A stretch of DNA of 64,000 bases from Flavivirga jejuensis (GTDB lineage Bacteria; Bacteroidota; Bacteroidia; Flavobacteriales; Flavobacteriaceae), in the NCBI RefSeq assembly GCF_030540765.1, contig NZ_JAUOEL010000008.1, positions 62,001-126,000 of the forward strand. The letters are read 5' to 3'. How positions within the stretch are numbered: position 1 is the first letter of the stretch; every line of letters begins with the position of its first letter. The notes under the pieces were generated by a model. That model was given only the letters and a program-made list of their open reading frames with translations, was not told the DNA's origin and made no database searches. Shown here piece after piece: positions 1 through 8,642 of the stretch. Position numbers and translations under genes: made by a program.

Positions 1-456
1 AATTTTAGGCTTTATTTTACTACCGCCTGAATTAATGATACTTGTATAAAATTTCATTTTTTTAGAAGCATCCCCTGCTGCATTATTAAATAATAAAACA
101 TTACTTATTTTATTAATTAATAAATTGGTTTCTAAAAAAAAAAACGTTTTTGGATTCGCTTCATACCCTACAACTTTTTCACAATATTTAGAAAGCGGTA
201 TAAGTAAAGTACCCCAATGTACTCCAACTATATAAATGGTATCCGTTGGCTTTATATAATCTTTTATGGTATTAATCTCAGACATATTATACTCCCCTTT
301 GGAGCCAAGTTTTTTACCTACCATAAGGTCTTCTATAGGTGCAGCAATATTTCCATTCTTCGTTTCATATAACACTCCAATAGCATATTCACCTAGAATT
401 TTTTTCCTTAAAAAAGATTTTAACTTTAAAAACATGTACTTTAGTTTCTTCCCCAT
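1..456 (-). CDS. FkbM-family SAM-dependent methyltransferase (partial, C-terminus outside window)
   Basis: The reading frame stays open from an ATG at 456 to the window edge, giving the first 152 residues. A Rossmann motif I-like stretch (TIYIVGVHWGTLLIPLSK, about residues 73-90) is followed by an acidic strand YEANPKTF (about 98-105) and an L..N..LN pattern. This is the layout of FkbM-type methyltransferases, which O-methylate sugars or polyketides; the substrate here is unknown. The usual motif I begins D-x-G-A-N, and here it is degenerate (VGVHWG). An 11-base homopolymer lies inside the gene (134-144 on the + strand) and could slip. The gene is transcribed away from the next methyltransferase, with only 87 bp between the two starts. 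The family call rests on pattern recognition of the N-terminal half only. Confidence 0.72.
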   Translation of the reverse strand, partial: MGKKLKYMFLKLKSFLRKKILGEYAIGVLYETKNGNIAAPIEDLMVGKKLGSKGEYNMSEINTIKDYIKPTDTIYIVGVHWGTLLIPLSKYCEKVVGYEANPKTFFFLETNLLINKISNVLLFNNAAGDASKKMKFYTSIINSGGSKIKPKI

Positions 457-543
457 TTATATTTTTTGATTAGTTTTGGCTAAAATATAAAAATTAATTT
501 ATAAACAACTGATAACTAACATTTTACGTAAAAAACTTACAAT

Positions 544-1203
544 ATGGTATTTAAAATACTCACAATCGTTCTACTTTTGCCTCCAGCAATACACTTTACA
601 TTAAAATTTATAAAACATAAATCGCTATACCCTTTTATGCCCTTTAAATATAATTTTAGAAGGCGAAGAATAACATTTGCTAAAACATTAAAATTACTTG
701 ACGAAAGGCATGTTAAAATGATTATTGAAACTGGTACTTCGAGAGAAGGATTAAAAAATACTAAAGGAGATGGGGCAGCAACGTTTGTTTTTGGCAAATG
801 GGCGCAACAAAATAATGCCAAAATGCATTCTGTTGATATAAATGAAGACTCTGTAAAAGGGGCTCAAAATGAAATCAATAAACAAAACTTAAACGATACA
901 ATAACGGTACATTTAAGTGATTCTTTAGAATTTCTTAAAACGTTTGAAAACACTGTGGACTTCTTATACTTAGATAGTTATGACTATTCGAAAACAGATG
1001 TCGATATTCAAATTAAAAGCCAAGAACATCATCTTAAAGAATTTAAACTTATTGAAAATAAATTACATGATAATTCCATAGTATTAATAGATGATTGTGG
1101 ATTACCAGGTGGTGGAAAAGGGAAAACAGTCGTAGAATACATGCTAAAAAAAGACTGGAAAGTTTTGATTGATGCGTATCAAATTCTACTAGTAAAAAAA
1201 TGA
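544..1203 (+). CDS. class I SAM-dependent methyltransferase, membrane-anchored N-terminus
   Basis: This 219-residue protein starts with a hydrophobic stretch (about residues 3-20) that may anchor it to the membrane. It then shows a class I methyltransferase core: glycine motif IIETGTSREG (60-69), acidic loop SVDIN with D98, a SDSLEF strand near 126, and FLYLDSYDY (140-148) and LIDDC (181-185) strands typical of the Methyltransf_24 group. The methyl acceptor is not evident. The neighbouring divergent FkbM-like gene suggests surface glycan or small-molecule modification, which is inference only. The next gene begins 11 bp downstream, so the two probably share a transcript. Confidence 0.7.
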   Translation: MVFKILTIVLLLPPAIHFTLKFIKHKSLYPFMPFKYNFRRRRITFAKTLKLLDERHVKMIIETGTSREGLKNTKGDGAATFVFGKWAQQNNAKMHSVDINEDSVKGAQNEINKQNLNDTITVHLSDSLEFLKTFENTVDFLYLDSYDYSKTDVDIQIKSQEHHLKEFKLIENKLHDNSIVLIDDCGLPGGGKGKTVVEYMLKKDWKVLIDAYQILLVKK

Positions 1204-1214
1204 AACGTTTATAA

Positions 1215-1775
1215 GTGCAAACTGAAATAAAGAATACCTTAGAAATACTAAAAAGAGGAGGGCTTATACTCTACCCTACAGATACCGTTTGGGGCATTGG
1301 TTGTGATGCAACAAACCCAGAAGCTGTAAAAAAAATTTATAAACTAAAACAACGTGAAGACAGTAAAGCGTTAATATGTTTAGTGGCAGACGATAGAATG
1401 CTAAAAAAGTATATAAAAAGAATCCCTGAAGGGGCTTTAAATATCATTGATATTTCTGAAAAGCCTACAACAATTATTTATGATGATGCTCAAAATTTAG
1501 CCACAAACTTAATTGCTGATGATGGCACCATAGCTATTAGAATACCAGATGATGAATTCTGTTATCAACTCTCAAGAAAACTTAACACAGCTATAGTTTC
1601 AACATCAGCGAATATAAGCGGACAACCAACCCCAAAATCATTCAAAGAAATTACTCCAGAGGTTTTAAAAGGTGTAGACTATGTTGTAAATTTGCATCGC
1701 GAAAAAACCTGTAATAAACCATCTTCAATTATTAAATTGAGCAACAGTGGTATTGTTAAGATTATAAGAGTGTAA
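1215..1775 (+). CDS. tsaC: L-threonylcarbamoyladenylate synthase (TsaC/Sua5/YwlC family)
   Basis: This enzyme makes threonylcarbamoyl-AMP from threonine, bicarbonate and ATP for the t6A37 modification of tRNAs that read ANN codons. The 186 residues match the short TsaC form, a single YrdC domain without the Sua5 C-terminal extension. The conserved start LILYPTDTVWGIGCD lies at about 17-31. KQR and SKAL (45-53) supply substrate-binding residues, and STSANISG lies at 129-136. The start is a GTG at 1215, 11 bp after the previous stop; no in-frame ATG precedes the YPTDTVWG motif. The gene stands just before the IR-flanked repeat cassette at 1781. Confidence 0.9.
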   Translation: MQTEIKNTLEILKRGGLILYPTDTVWGIGCDATNPEAVKKIYKLKQREDSKALICLVADDRMLKKYIKRIPEGALNIIDISEKPTTIIYDDAQNLATNLIADDGTIAIRIPDDEFCYQLSRKLNTAIVSTSANISGQPTPKSFKEITPEVLKGVDYVVNLHREKTCNKPSSIIKLSNSGIVKIIRV

Positions 1776-1780
1776 AATTA

Positions 1781-1943
1781 GCCACGAATTCACGAATATT
1801 GATGTCTAACATTATTTATAAAGACGAGAGCATCAATATGGTTGGAGTACTATTCGAAGTTTATAACAATTTAGGCAGTGGTTTTTTAGAAATTTATTAG
1901 ACCACAAAAGAATCGTATTATAAAATATTCGTGAATTCGTGGC
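1781..1943. repeat. 163-bp cassette bounded by a perfect 20-bp inverted repeat
   Basis: The left arm GCCACGAATTCACGAATATT (1781-1800) and right arm AATATTCGTGAATTCGTGGC (1924-1943) are exact reverse complements. Between them lies a relic of a GxxExxY protein gene. Related ATTCGTG-type motifs occur at 33855, 56169 and 59289. The right arm runs into the 5' end of the cca gene, creating a spurious in-frame GTG at 1939. No obvious target-site duplication was seen. The size and symmetry resemble a MITE or REP-type element. Confidence 0.85.
1802..1900 (+). pseudogene. truncated relic of a GxxExxY (PDDEXK_3-like) protein gene
   Basis: The ATG at 1802 opens 32 codons ending at TAG 1900. They read like the conserved start of GxxExxY proteins: an I-I-Y-K-D-E-S opening, then FEVYNNLGSGFLE. 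The diagnostic motif G-x-x-E-x-x-Y is damaged: GFLE is followed by IY and a stop, as if one codon and the rest of the gene (normally about 120-130 residues) were lost. The family is assigned to the PD-(D/E)XK nuclease superfamily (PDDEXK_3), but its role is not established. Being nested inside the 20-bp inverted repeat suggests the gene and the repeat moved or decayed together (inference). Confidence 0.68.
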
Positions 1944-1953
1944 AACAAAAAAA

Positions 1954-3378
1954 ATGAACTACAAAAAAGCATTACAACATCCCGTTTTCAAAATTATATC
2001 TCAATCTGCTAAAGAATTACATTTAGACAGTTACGTTATTGGTGGTTTTGTACGTGATTTTATATTAAAACGAGGCAGTGCAAAAGATATAGACATTGTA
2101 GCTGTTGGTGATGGTATTAAACTAGCCAGACAAGTTGCAAAAAACCTTCCAAACAAACCCAAGGTACAGGTTTTTAAGACCTATGGTACAGCCATGCTTA
2201 AATACGATGATATTGAAATTGAATTTGTTGGAGCTCGTAAAGAATCTTATAATGAAAACAGTAGAAACCCCATTGTAGAAAATGGCTCTTTAGAAGACGA
2301 CCAAAACCGTCGTGATTTTACGATAAATGCCTTGGCCTTAAATTTAAATACATCAAATTTTGGTGAGTTACTAGATCCTTTTGATGGTATTAAAGATTTA
2401 GAAAAACAAATTATTCGCACGCCTTTAGCACCAGATATTACATACAGTGATGACCCGCTACGCATGATGCGTGCCATACGTTTTGCTTCTCAATTAAATT
2501 TTACGATAGAAAATGAATCATTACATGCTATTAGTAAAAATAGCCATCGCATTAAAATCATAACAAAAGAACGTATTGTAACAGAATTAAATAAAATTCT
2601 TGAAAGCAAAAAACCCTCTATTGGATTTCTTTTACTGGAAAAAACGGGGTTATTAAATTATATAATGCCAGAGCTTACAGCATTAAAAGGTATAGATGAA
2701 GTTGAAGGACAACGCCATAAAGATAATTTTTATCATACTTTAGAGGTTGTTGATAACATCGCAAAAAACACCGATAACCTATGGCTACGCTGGGCTGCTT
2801 TATTACATGATATTGGTAAAGCTCCAACAAAAAAGTTTAGCAAAAAAGTGGGTTGGACATTTCATAGCCATGAATTTGAAGGGTCTAAAATGGTATATCA
2901 CTTATTTAAAAGACTGAAAATGCCTTTAAATGAGAAAATGAAATTTGTACAGAAAATGGTATTTATGAGTTCGCGCCCTATTGTGTTAGCACAAGATATT
3001 GTAACAGATGCTGCTGTACGTCGTTTGGTTTTTGATGCTGGCGATTATGTTGACGATTTAATGACGCTTTGTGAAGCAGATATTACTACCAAAAACCCAA
3101 AAAAGTTCAATAAATATCATAACAACTTTAAAATAGTTCGAGAAAAAATTATTGAAGTCGAAGCACGCGACCATGTTAGAAATTTTCAACCACCAATTTC
3201 TGGAGAAGATATTATGACCACGTTTAATATAAAACCATCACGTGAAATTGGTTTAATAAAAGATAGTATAAAAGAAGCCATTTTAGAAGGTGAGATTCCT
3301 AACGAATACGAAGCAGCATACCAACTAATGATAAAAGAAGGCAAGCGACTAGGACTAAAAAACGACGCTTTGGAATGA
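1954..3378 (+). CDS. cca: tRNA nucleotidyltransferase (CCA-adding/poly(A) polymerase family) with HD domain
   Basis: This enzyme adds or repairs the 3' CCA end of tRNAs, using CTP and ATP. The 474 residues begin with the nucleotidyltransferase signature YVIGGFVRD (27-35) and metal-binding DIDIVAVG (45-52). [13 protein letters not shown] follows near residue 118, and an HD hydrolase-like domain has [12 protein letters not shown] near 285. I chose the ATG at 1954. The upstream in-frame GTG at 1939 adds only MATKK and lies inside the 20-bp inverted-repeat arm, so it is probably an artefact of repeat insertion. The stop overlaps the next start (ATGA), implying translational coupling with the GNAT gene. 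Confidence 0.93.
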   Translation: MNYKKALQHPVFKIISQSAKELHLDSYVIGGFVRDFILKRGSAKDIDIVAVGDGIKLARQVAKNLPNKPKVQVFKTYGTAMLKYDDIEIEFVGARKESYNENSRNPIVENGSLEDDQNRRDFTINALALNLNTSNFGELLDPFDGIKDLEKQIIRTPLAPDITYSDDPLRMMRAIRFASQLNFTIENESLHAISKNSHRIKIITKERIVTELNKILESKKPSIGFLLLEKTGLLNYIMPELTALKGIDEVEGQRHKDNFYHTLEVVDNIAKNTDNLWLRWAALLHDIGKAPTKKFSKKVGWTFHSHEFEGSKMVYHLFKRLKMPLNEKMKFVQKMVFMSSRPIVLAQDIVTDAAVRRLVFDAGDYVDDLMTLCEADITTKNPKKFNKYHNNFKIVREKIIEVEARDHVRNFQPPISGEDIMTTFNIKPSREIGLIKDSIKEAILEGEIPNEYEAAYQLMIKEGKRLGLKNDALE

Positions 3379-3836
3379 TTAAATTAATTAGGACAAATTC
3401 TAACAATAACGACTTTATCAATTTAGTTAAATTATTAAACGACTATTTGAAAATAACAGATGGAGATGATCATGAATTTTATAATCAATATAACAATATC
3501 GATGTCTTAAAAAACATAGTAGTCGCCTATATCGATAACACTCCTGTTGGCTGTGGTGCTTTTAAAAAATACGCCGAAAATACAGTTGAGATTAAGCGCA
3601 TGTTTACACTTCCTGAAACCAGAGGAAAAGGAATTGCTTCTAAAATTCTAAAAGAGTTGGAAGACTGGTCTAAAGAATTAAACTTTGAAGCATGTATATT
3701 AGAAACAGGAAAGAGACAAATTGAAGCTGTTCAATTTTATAAAAAAAATGACTATTTAATAACACCAAATTACGGACAGTATAAAAATGCAACTAATAGT
3801 ATTTGTTTTAAAAAAATTATAAACCAAACACAATAG
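3375..3836 (+). CDS. GNAT family N-acetyltransferase
   Basis: This 153-residue protein has the GNAT acetyl-CoA pyrophosphate loop [10 protein letters not shown] (about 82-91), preceded by a beta strand carrying [12 protein letters not shown]. It also has the later strand F-E-A-C-I-L-E-T-G followed by a helix [10 protein letters not shown], as in small-molecule or protein acetyltransferases. The acceptor is unknown. It overlaps the cca stop by 4 bp, so the two are cotranscribed. About 95 bp without recognisable signals separate it from ctaA. Confidence 0.85.
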   Translation: MIKLIRTNSNNNDFINLVKLLNDYLKITDGDDHEFYNQYNNIDVLKNIVVAYIDNTPVGCGAFKKYAENTVEIKRMFTLPETRGKGIASKILKELEDWSKELNFEACILETGKRQIEAVQFYKKNDYLITPNYGQYKNATNSICFKKIINQTQ

Positions 3837-3932
3837 TCGTTTCGACCCCTTCATATTTGCGTAATACAAGCTAAAACCGAAAGCAAATCACGTTAAAAAA
3901 GAGGTCTCGATTCCGACCCATCAGACAAAAAG

Positions 3933-4949
3933 ATGAATAAGAACAACAAAAAGGTTATATATTGGTTATTTACAGGATGCTTTCTTATTTTTATTATGGT
4001 AGTTGTTGGAGGCATTACAAGATTAACGCATTCGGGACTGTCTATATCTAACTACAAGCTCATTTCTGGAACAATTCCGCCAATGAATGATGTAGAATGG
4101 CAAGAAGCCTTTAATCTCTATAAACAATACCCAGAATATCAAAAACTAAACAACCAATTCACGCTTCAGGATTTTAAAGATATTTACTTCTGGGAATGGC
4201 TCCATCGCGTTATAGGACGATTTATAGGACTCGTATTTTTTATTCCTTTTTTATACTTTTTAATAAAAAAACAACTCTCAAAAACAACCATACAAAAATC
4301 TATCATTTTACTCTGTCTTGGCGCATTTCAAGGCTTTTTAGGGTGGTACATGGTTAAAAGTGGCTTAGTAGACAATCCAGATGTAAGCCATTATCGCTTA
4401 GCCGCACATTTAACAACCGCTTTTATAACATTCGCATATACCTTTTGGGTCGCCTTAGATTTAATATTTCCACATAAAAAAGAAATAAACAAAGCATTTA
4501 GAAATTTAATACGATTAGGACTCGCCTTTTTATTACTTCAAATTATTTATGGGGCTTTTGTAGCTGGACTAGATGCTGGTTTTATACATAACCATTGGCC
4601 CATGATGAGCGAAGGTAAGTTTATGCACCAAACCGTTTATATTGAACAAAACCCATGGTACAAAAACTTTATTGAAGGTAAAAGTGGCGTGCAATTTGTT
4701 CATAGAATTTTAGCATATATCGTTGTTGGATTCATTCTATTGATTTGGCAAAAGTCAAAAAAAATAAACCTAACAACCTATCAATCAAAAGGGATAAACA
4801 TATTACTAATAATATTAGGCATTCAGTTTCTATTAGGCGTATTCACCATATTATTACAAGTCCCCGTTTGGTTAGGTGTAGCACACCAAATAGGCGCTTT
4901 CTTTTTATTAAGTGCTATGACATTTACTATGCATCGTTTTTCCAAATAG
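3933..4949 (+). CDS. ctaA: haem A synthase (COX15/CtaA family)
   Basis: This enzyme oxidises the methyl group of haem O to a formyl group, yielding haem A for cytochrome c oxidase in the inner membrane. The 338-residue protein has about eight hydrophobic segments. It carries the conserved histidines of the two haem-binding four-helix halves: EWLHRVIGR (H near 90), HYRLAAHL (near 153), FVHRILAYI (near 256) and VAHQIGAFF (near 318). VVGGITRLTHSGLS near the N-terminus is a strong family signature. Its length and the interval of about 60 residues between TM1 and TM2 match the Cox15-like (type 2) branch rather than short Bacillus CtaA. Confidence 0.93.
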   Translation: MNKNNKKVIYWLFTGCFLIFIMVVVGGITRLTHSGLSISNYKLISGTIPPMNDVEWQEAFNLYKQYPEYQKLNNQFTLQDFKDIYFWEWLHRVIGRFIGLVFFIPFLYFLIKKQLSKTTIQKSIILLCLGAFQGFLGWYMVKSGLVDNPDVSHYRLAAHLTTAFITFAYTFWVALDLIFPHKKEINKAFRNLIRLGLAFLLLQIIYGAFVAGLDAGFIHNHWPMMSEGKFMHQTVYIEQNPWYKNFIEGKSGVQFVHRILAYIVVGFILLIWQKSKKINLTTYQSKGINILLIILGIQFLLGVFTILLQVPVWLGVAHQIGAFFLLSAMTFTMHRFSK

Positions 4950-4961
4950 TTCAAAAAAGTA

Positions 4962-4969
4962 TACCTTTG
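4962..4969 (+). promoter_or_regulatory. TAnnTTTG -7 promoter element
   Basis: TACCTTTG matches the Bacteroidota housekeeping -7 consensus TAnnTTTG exactly and lies 18 bp before the ATG at 4988. No clean TTG -33 box is visible at the expected 18-20 bp spacing, so strength is uncertain. Confidence 0.6.
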
Positions 4970-4987
4970 TAATATAATTTTTTAATT

Positions 4988-5503
4988 ATGATTTACAGAT
5001 TTAGAGTTATTTTAGACAATGATACCGAAGATGATATTTTTCGCGATTTAGAAATTCGTGAAACAGATACTCTTGAAGATTTGCATAATATTATCACACA
5101 ATCCTTTGGGTTTGATGGTACAGAAATGGCTTCTTTTTATTTAAGTAACGACCAATGGGATCAAGGTGAAGAAATTTCGTTATTTGATTTAAGTGAAAAT
5201 AATGCGTCCCGTTTAATGAACGAAACCGAAATTAGTAGTGTAGTGCACGAAGTACAAACAAAACTAATTTACGTATACGACTTTTTAAGTATGTGGACAT
5301 TTTACGTTGAATTAGCCGAAATTGTTGAAGAAGCTGAAGGCGCAAATTATCCTAATTTAATGTTTGTTAAAGGGCAAGTACCAGACGAAGCTCCCGATAA
5401 GCTATTTGAAGCAGATAAAGATGACGATTTTGATGAATTCGAAGAGGAGAGTATCGATGTTAACGATTATGAGGATTTAGATTTTGATGAAAACTGGAAT
5501 TAA
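4988..5503 (+). CDS. plasmid pRiA4b ORF-3-like / IS1096 TnpR-like family protein
   Basis: This 171-residue protein begins MIYRFRVILD and contains the two-part pattern of the pRiA4b ORF-3 domain: an F-R-D-L-E-I strand, a helix LEDLHNIITQSFGFDG, ASFYLSND, then YVYDFLSMWTFYVELAEI. The C-terminus is highly acidic (about residues 138-171). Despite database names that mention IS1096 TnpR, no mobile element surrounds it and the function is unknown. It has its own -7 element upstream. Confidence 0.75.
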   Translation: MIYRFRVILDNDTEDDIFRDLEIRETDTLEDLHNIITQSFGFDGTEMASFYLSNDQWDQGEEISLFDLSENNASRLMNETEISSVVHEVQTKLIYVYDFLSMWTFYVELAEIVEEAEGANYPNLMFVKGQVPDEAPDKLFEADKDDDFDEFEEESIDVNDYEDLDFDENWN

Positions 5504-5673
5504 GAGTCTGTTTAAAAATTTATGATTATTTTTCCTGTCTGCCAACAACAGGAATGCAATGCTGTATAAGGCAAAATGTTTTAAACATAGCTTAGTAACG
5601 GTTCAAAATTTCAACAAAATAATACGCAAAAAGAGGTCTAAAAAAATAATTGATGAAACCTTAAACAAACTCT
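5503..5673. repeat. imperfect 13-bp inverted repeat spanning the spacer
   Basis: AGAGTCTGTTTAA (5503-5515) and TTAAACAAACTCT (5661-5673) are inverted copies with one mismatch, separated by 145 bp of AT-rich DNA. They bound almost the whole spacer between two convergent genes and may mark a small decayed MITE-like insertion. Weak evidence. Confidence 0.4.
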
Positions 5674-5683
5674 AAGTCTTATA

Positions 5684-6763
5684 TTATCTTAAACTATCCA
5701 GTTTTACATTTTCATAATTACGCGTTAAGAACTCTAACGAGTACTTAAGTATTTCCCCCATATTTTTACTACGTTTAAAATTCACATCGTGAGTATAATT
5801 AAAAATTGTGGTCTTTAATAAGTTTATATTTTCTTCTTTAGAAATAACATCATGCTCCATACAATCTAACAATTTAGCAATTCTTACTGTAAAACTTTTT
5901 AATCGTTTTACCAAAATAGAACGCTCCTCTGTTTTGTATTGGTCTATAGATAATTTCTGTATACTCTTAGAAACCAATTCCACCATTTTTAAATTTTCTT
6001 TAAAAAACTGAGGCCTATAAATATTAAACTTCCCTTCATAACTCTGTTGGTCAAAATCTATAGCTCTAATCCGATATACCACATGATCAAAATCATGAGT
6101 AGGAACAATAACATAATTATACGATCGCATATCTCCTAAAAGTCTAATCATACAACGTTCATTAAACTTCACAAATTCCTTTGCTATTTGCGCTTTTTCA
6201 GATTTACTGCAATTAGGTAACATATCCTTAATAAACACATCTCCAGGGATACCAGCAATATGCTCCTCAATTAACGTGTTCTTATAAACCAAAAAGTTAA
6301 GATTATGAGGTGACAACATATGCTCCAATTCTAAGCCATAAACACGAGACGCATCTGTGGTCTTCACATAGAAATGAGTAAAGTTATCATTTAAAACATT
6401 TCTAATCTTTATCCTAAAAGGTTTGGAATTCCCAAAAGTACAGAAATCAATAGCATCAACATTTAAAAAAGGAAGTATGTTATCATTTCCATCAGAATGT
6501 AAAATAGTATAAACCTTCTTTAATGATGAGTCTATTTCCTCCCTTTCATATTCATTATAATAAACCCGAATCCAAAGCGTGTCATTATCCTCTTTATCAT
6601 ATACAACAACAGAGCCTTGAAAACGTAATAAATCATCGTAAAAAATTGGGATTTTTGTATTCCTATCATACCTAGCTAAATAATCATGTAATTTAGTAGT
6701 TACAGGATACGATGGTTTTTTTTTAGATATCTTTAAATCTTGCATAATAGTATAATTATTCAA
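5684..6763 (-). CDS. conserved hypothetical protein with a kinase-fold-like catalytic loop
   Basis: I do not recognise this 359-residue protein as a named family. It has no signal peptide or membrane segment. The middle resembles a divergent protein-kinase or aminoglycoside-phosphotransferase fold: NTLIEEHIAGIPGDVF looks like a hinge strand, LLGDMRSYNYVIVP is like the HGDxxxxN catalytic loop, and IRAIDFDQQSYEG is like a DFD/DFG metal-binding motif. A canonical glycine loop is not seen in the N-terminal 100 residues. The final 100 residues are helical and lysine-rich. The start is MNNYTIMQDL; a second Met at 6745 is possible. It is divergently transcribed from the ABC operon across about 105 bp. 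Confidence 0.6.
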   Translation of the reverse strand: MNNYTIMQDLKISKKKPSYPVTTKLHDYLARYDRNTKIPIFYDDLLRFQGSVVVYDKEDNDTLWIRVYYNEYEREEIDSSLKKVYTILHSDGNDNILPFLNVDAIDFCTFGNSKPFRIKIRNVLNDNFTHFYVKTTDASRVYGLELEHMLSPHNLNFLVYKNTLIEEHIAGIPGDVFIKDMLPNCSKSEKAQIAKEFVKFNERCMIRLLGDMRSYNYVIVPTHDFDHVVYRIRAIDFDQQSYEGKFNIYRPQFFKENLKMVELVSKSIQKLSIDQYKTEERSILVKRLKSFTVRIAKLLDCMEHDVISKEENINLLKTTIFNYTHDVNFKRSKNMGEILKYSLEFLTRNYENVKLDSLR

Positions 6764-6868
6764 ATTTAAAACTTTTATTTAACACCCTTGTAACAAAAGA
6801 ATCATACTATCGTCTTACTTTAATAAATAACCCATGCTATTTTATACCAGCATTAAAAATCTAATAAC

Positions 6869-7765
6869 TTGGAGTCTATACTAACAATTAACAACCTCAC
6901 TAAAAAATTTGGCTATTTAACAGCAGTAAAAGATTTATCATTCACCATAAAAAAAGGTAACGTTTATGGTATTTTAGGACCAAATGGAAGTGGAAAATCG
7001 ACCACCTTAGGTATTGTTTTAAATGTTGTAAATCAAACACAAGGTAATTTTCATTGGTTTGATGGAAATATAACGACTCATAATGCTCTTAAAAAAGTAG
7101 GAGCTATTATTGAGCGTCCAAATTTTTATCCATATATGACGGCAACTCAAAACTTAAGATTAGTATGCAAAATTAAAGGAGTTGATTATAGTAAAGTTGA
7201 AGAGAAATTAGAAGTTGTTGGGCTTTTAGAACGAAAAGACAGTAAATTTAGAACCTACTCCCTGGGAATGAAACAGCGTTTAGCGATAGCATCTGCCCTA
7301 TTAAACGATCCCGAAATCTTAATTTTAGATGAACCTACTAACGGATTAGATCCCCAAGGAATACATCAAATTAGAGAAATTATAAAACAAATTGCGGCAA
7401 AAGGCACAACCATTCTTTTAGCCTCCCACCTATTAGACGAAGTTGAAAAAGTCTGCTCCCATGTTGTTGTGCTTCGTAAAGGCGTAAAATTGTATTCTGG
7501 TCGAGTTGATGAAATGATTTCTAGCCATGGTTTTTTTGAATTAAAAGCGAACAAACAAAATGAATTAATAACGCTATTAGAAAATCATGCATCCTTTAAA
7601 AACATTAAAGTTGAAGAGGGTTTAGTTACTGCCTTTTTAAATACCCCAATGCAATCTGAAGATTTTAACAAATACCTATTCGAAAAAGGCATTATACTCA
7701 CACATCTGGTACAACGTAAAGAAAGTTTAGAAGAACAATTCTTGCAATTAACAGATAACAACTAA
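6869..7765 (+). CDS. ABC transporter ATP-binding protein
   Basis: This 298-residue ATPase has Walker A GPNGSGKST, signature YSLGMKQRLAIA, Walker B LILDEPTNGLDP and H-loop LLASHLLDEVE, in the usual order. It is of the NatA/BcrA type that pairs with ABC-2 permeases. The start is a TTG at 6869, giving MESILTINNLTKKFG; no in-frame ATG lies at the position expected from the family. The permease gene begins 19 bp downstream, so the pair forms an exporter operon. The substrate is unknown. Confidence 0.9.
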   Translation: MESILTINNLTKKFGYLTAVKDLSFTIKKGNVYGILGPNGSGKSTTLGIVLNVVNQTQGNFHWFDGNITTHNALKKVGAIIERPNFYPYMTATQNLRLVCKIKGVDYSKVEEKLEVVGLLERKDSKFRTYSLGMKQRLAIASALLNDPEILILDEPTNGLDPQGIHQIREIIKQIAAKGTTILLASHLLDEVEKVCSHVVVLRKGVKLYSGRVDEMISSHGFFELKANKQNELITLLENHASFKNIKVEEGLVTAFLNTPMQSEDFNKYLFEKGIILTHLVQRKESLEEQFLQLTDNN

Positions 7766-7784
7766 TACATCCAAAATACACCAC

Positions 7785-8609
7785 ATGTTACGACTTTTAA
7801 ATTTAGAATTACAAAAACTACTTCTTAATAGAACTAGTAAAATACTCATATTTGTTTCGTTTATTTTACCATTTTTTATTATCCTATTATCATCATTAAA
7901 AATTAATGTATTTGGTTTTTTCACTTTAGAACTAGGTGAATTAGGTATTTTTAATTTTCCGATAATCTGGCATTTAACTACTTTTTTTGCATCTCAATTT
8001 AAATTCTTTTTTGCGATTGTAGTAGTAAGTATGATTGGTAATGAGTACAGTAATAAAACGATAAAACAAAACCTTATTGATGGATTAAGTAAAAAAGAAT
8101 TCATCCTTTCAAAATTCTATACTCTTGTTTTCTTTTCTCTGGTTTCAACACTACTAATAAGCCTTATTTCTATTTCTATCGGACTCTATTATTCAAGTTA
8201 TACCGAGGCTTCTATAATTTTTAGAGAAACCGAATTCTTATTAGCCTATTTTGTAAAACTTATTGGTTTCTTTAGTTTATGTTTATTTTTCGGGATGCTT
8301 GTAAAACGCTCTGCATTTGCTTTAGCTTTTCTATTTATACTTTTTATAGTAGAATGGATCCTATTTGGACTAATGGCTTGGAAATTAGATACTGGTTTAG
8401 CTGAAAAAATACAAAATTTCTTCCCTTTAAAATCTATGTATAAATTAATTGATCAACCTTTCCAAAGAATAGCTATGACTAAATTCCCCGACAAGATCGA
8501 CTTATCATACGACTATACAGTACACTGGTATCAAATTGCCATTGTTTTGGGTTGGACAGCGTTATTTGTTTTTTTATCGTATAGATTATTAAAAAAGCGA
8601 GATTTGTAA
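7785..8609 (+). CDS. ABC-2 type transporter permease
   Basis: This 274-residue protein has about six transmembrane segments and the central motif MIGNEYSNKTIKQNLIDGLS, typical of ABC-2/BcrB-like permeases. It follows its ATPase by 19 bp. The pair probably exports a hydrophobic compound or peptide. The gene ends 33 bp before the first T9SS surface-protein gene on the same strand, so read-through into that gene is possible. Confidence 0.87.
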   Translation: MLRLLNLELQKLLLNRTSKILIFVSFILPFFIILLSSLKINVFGFFTLELGELGIFNFPIIWHLTTFFASQFKFFFAIVVVSMIGNEYSNKTIKQNLIDGLSKKEFILSKFYTLVFFSLVSTLLISLISISIGLYYSSYTEASIIFRETEFLLAYFVKLIGFFSLCLFFGMLVKRSAFALAFLFILFIVEWILFGLMAWKLDTGLAEKIQNFFPLKSMYKLIDQPFQRIAMTKFPDKIDLSYDYTVHWYQIAIVLGWTALFVFLSYRLLKKRDL

Positions 8610-8642
8610 TATATTTGAGAGACACGTACATGCTCCAAAAAT

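Noticed and set aside
266-469. Open frame on the plus strand at the left edge
   Set aside because: It is antisense to the FkbM-like methyltransferase frame, which has recognisable motifs; the plus frame does not.
4988-5503. Possible mobile element because of IS1096 TnpR-like naming
   Set aside because: No transposase, terminal repeats or other mobile genes flank it; the name comes from family history only.
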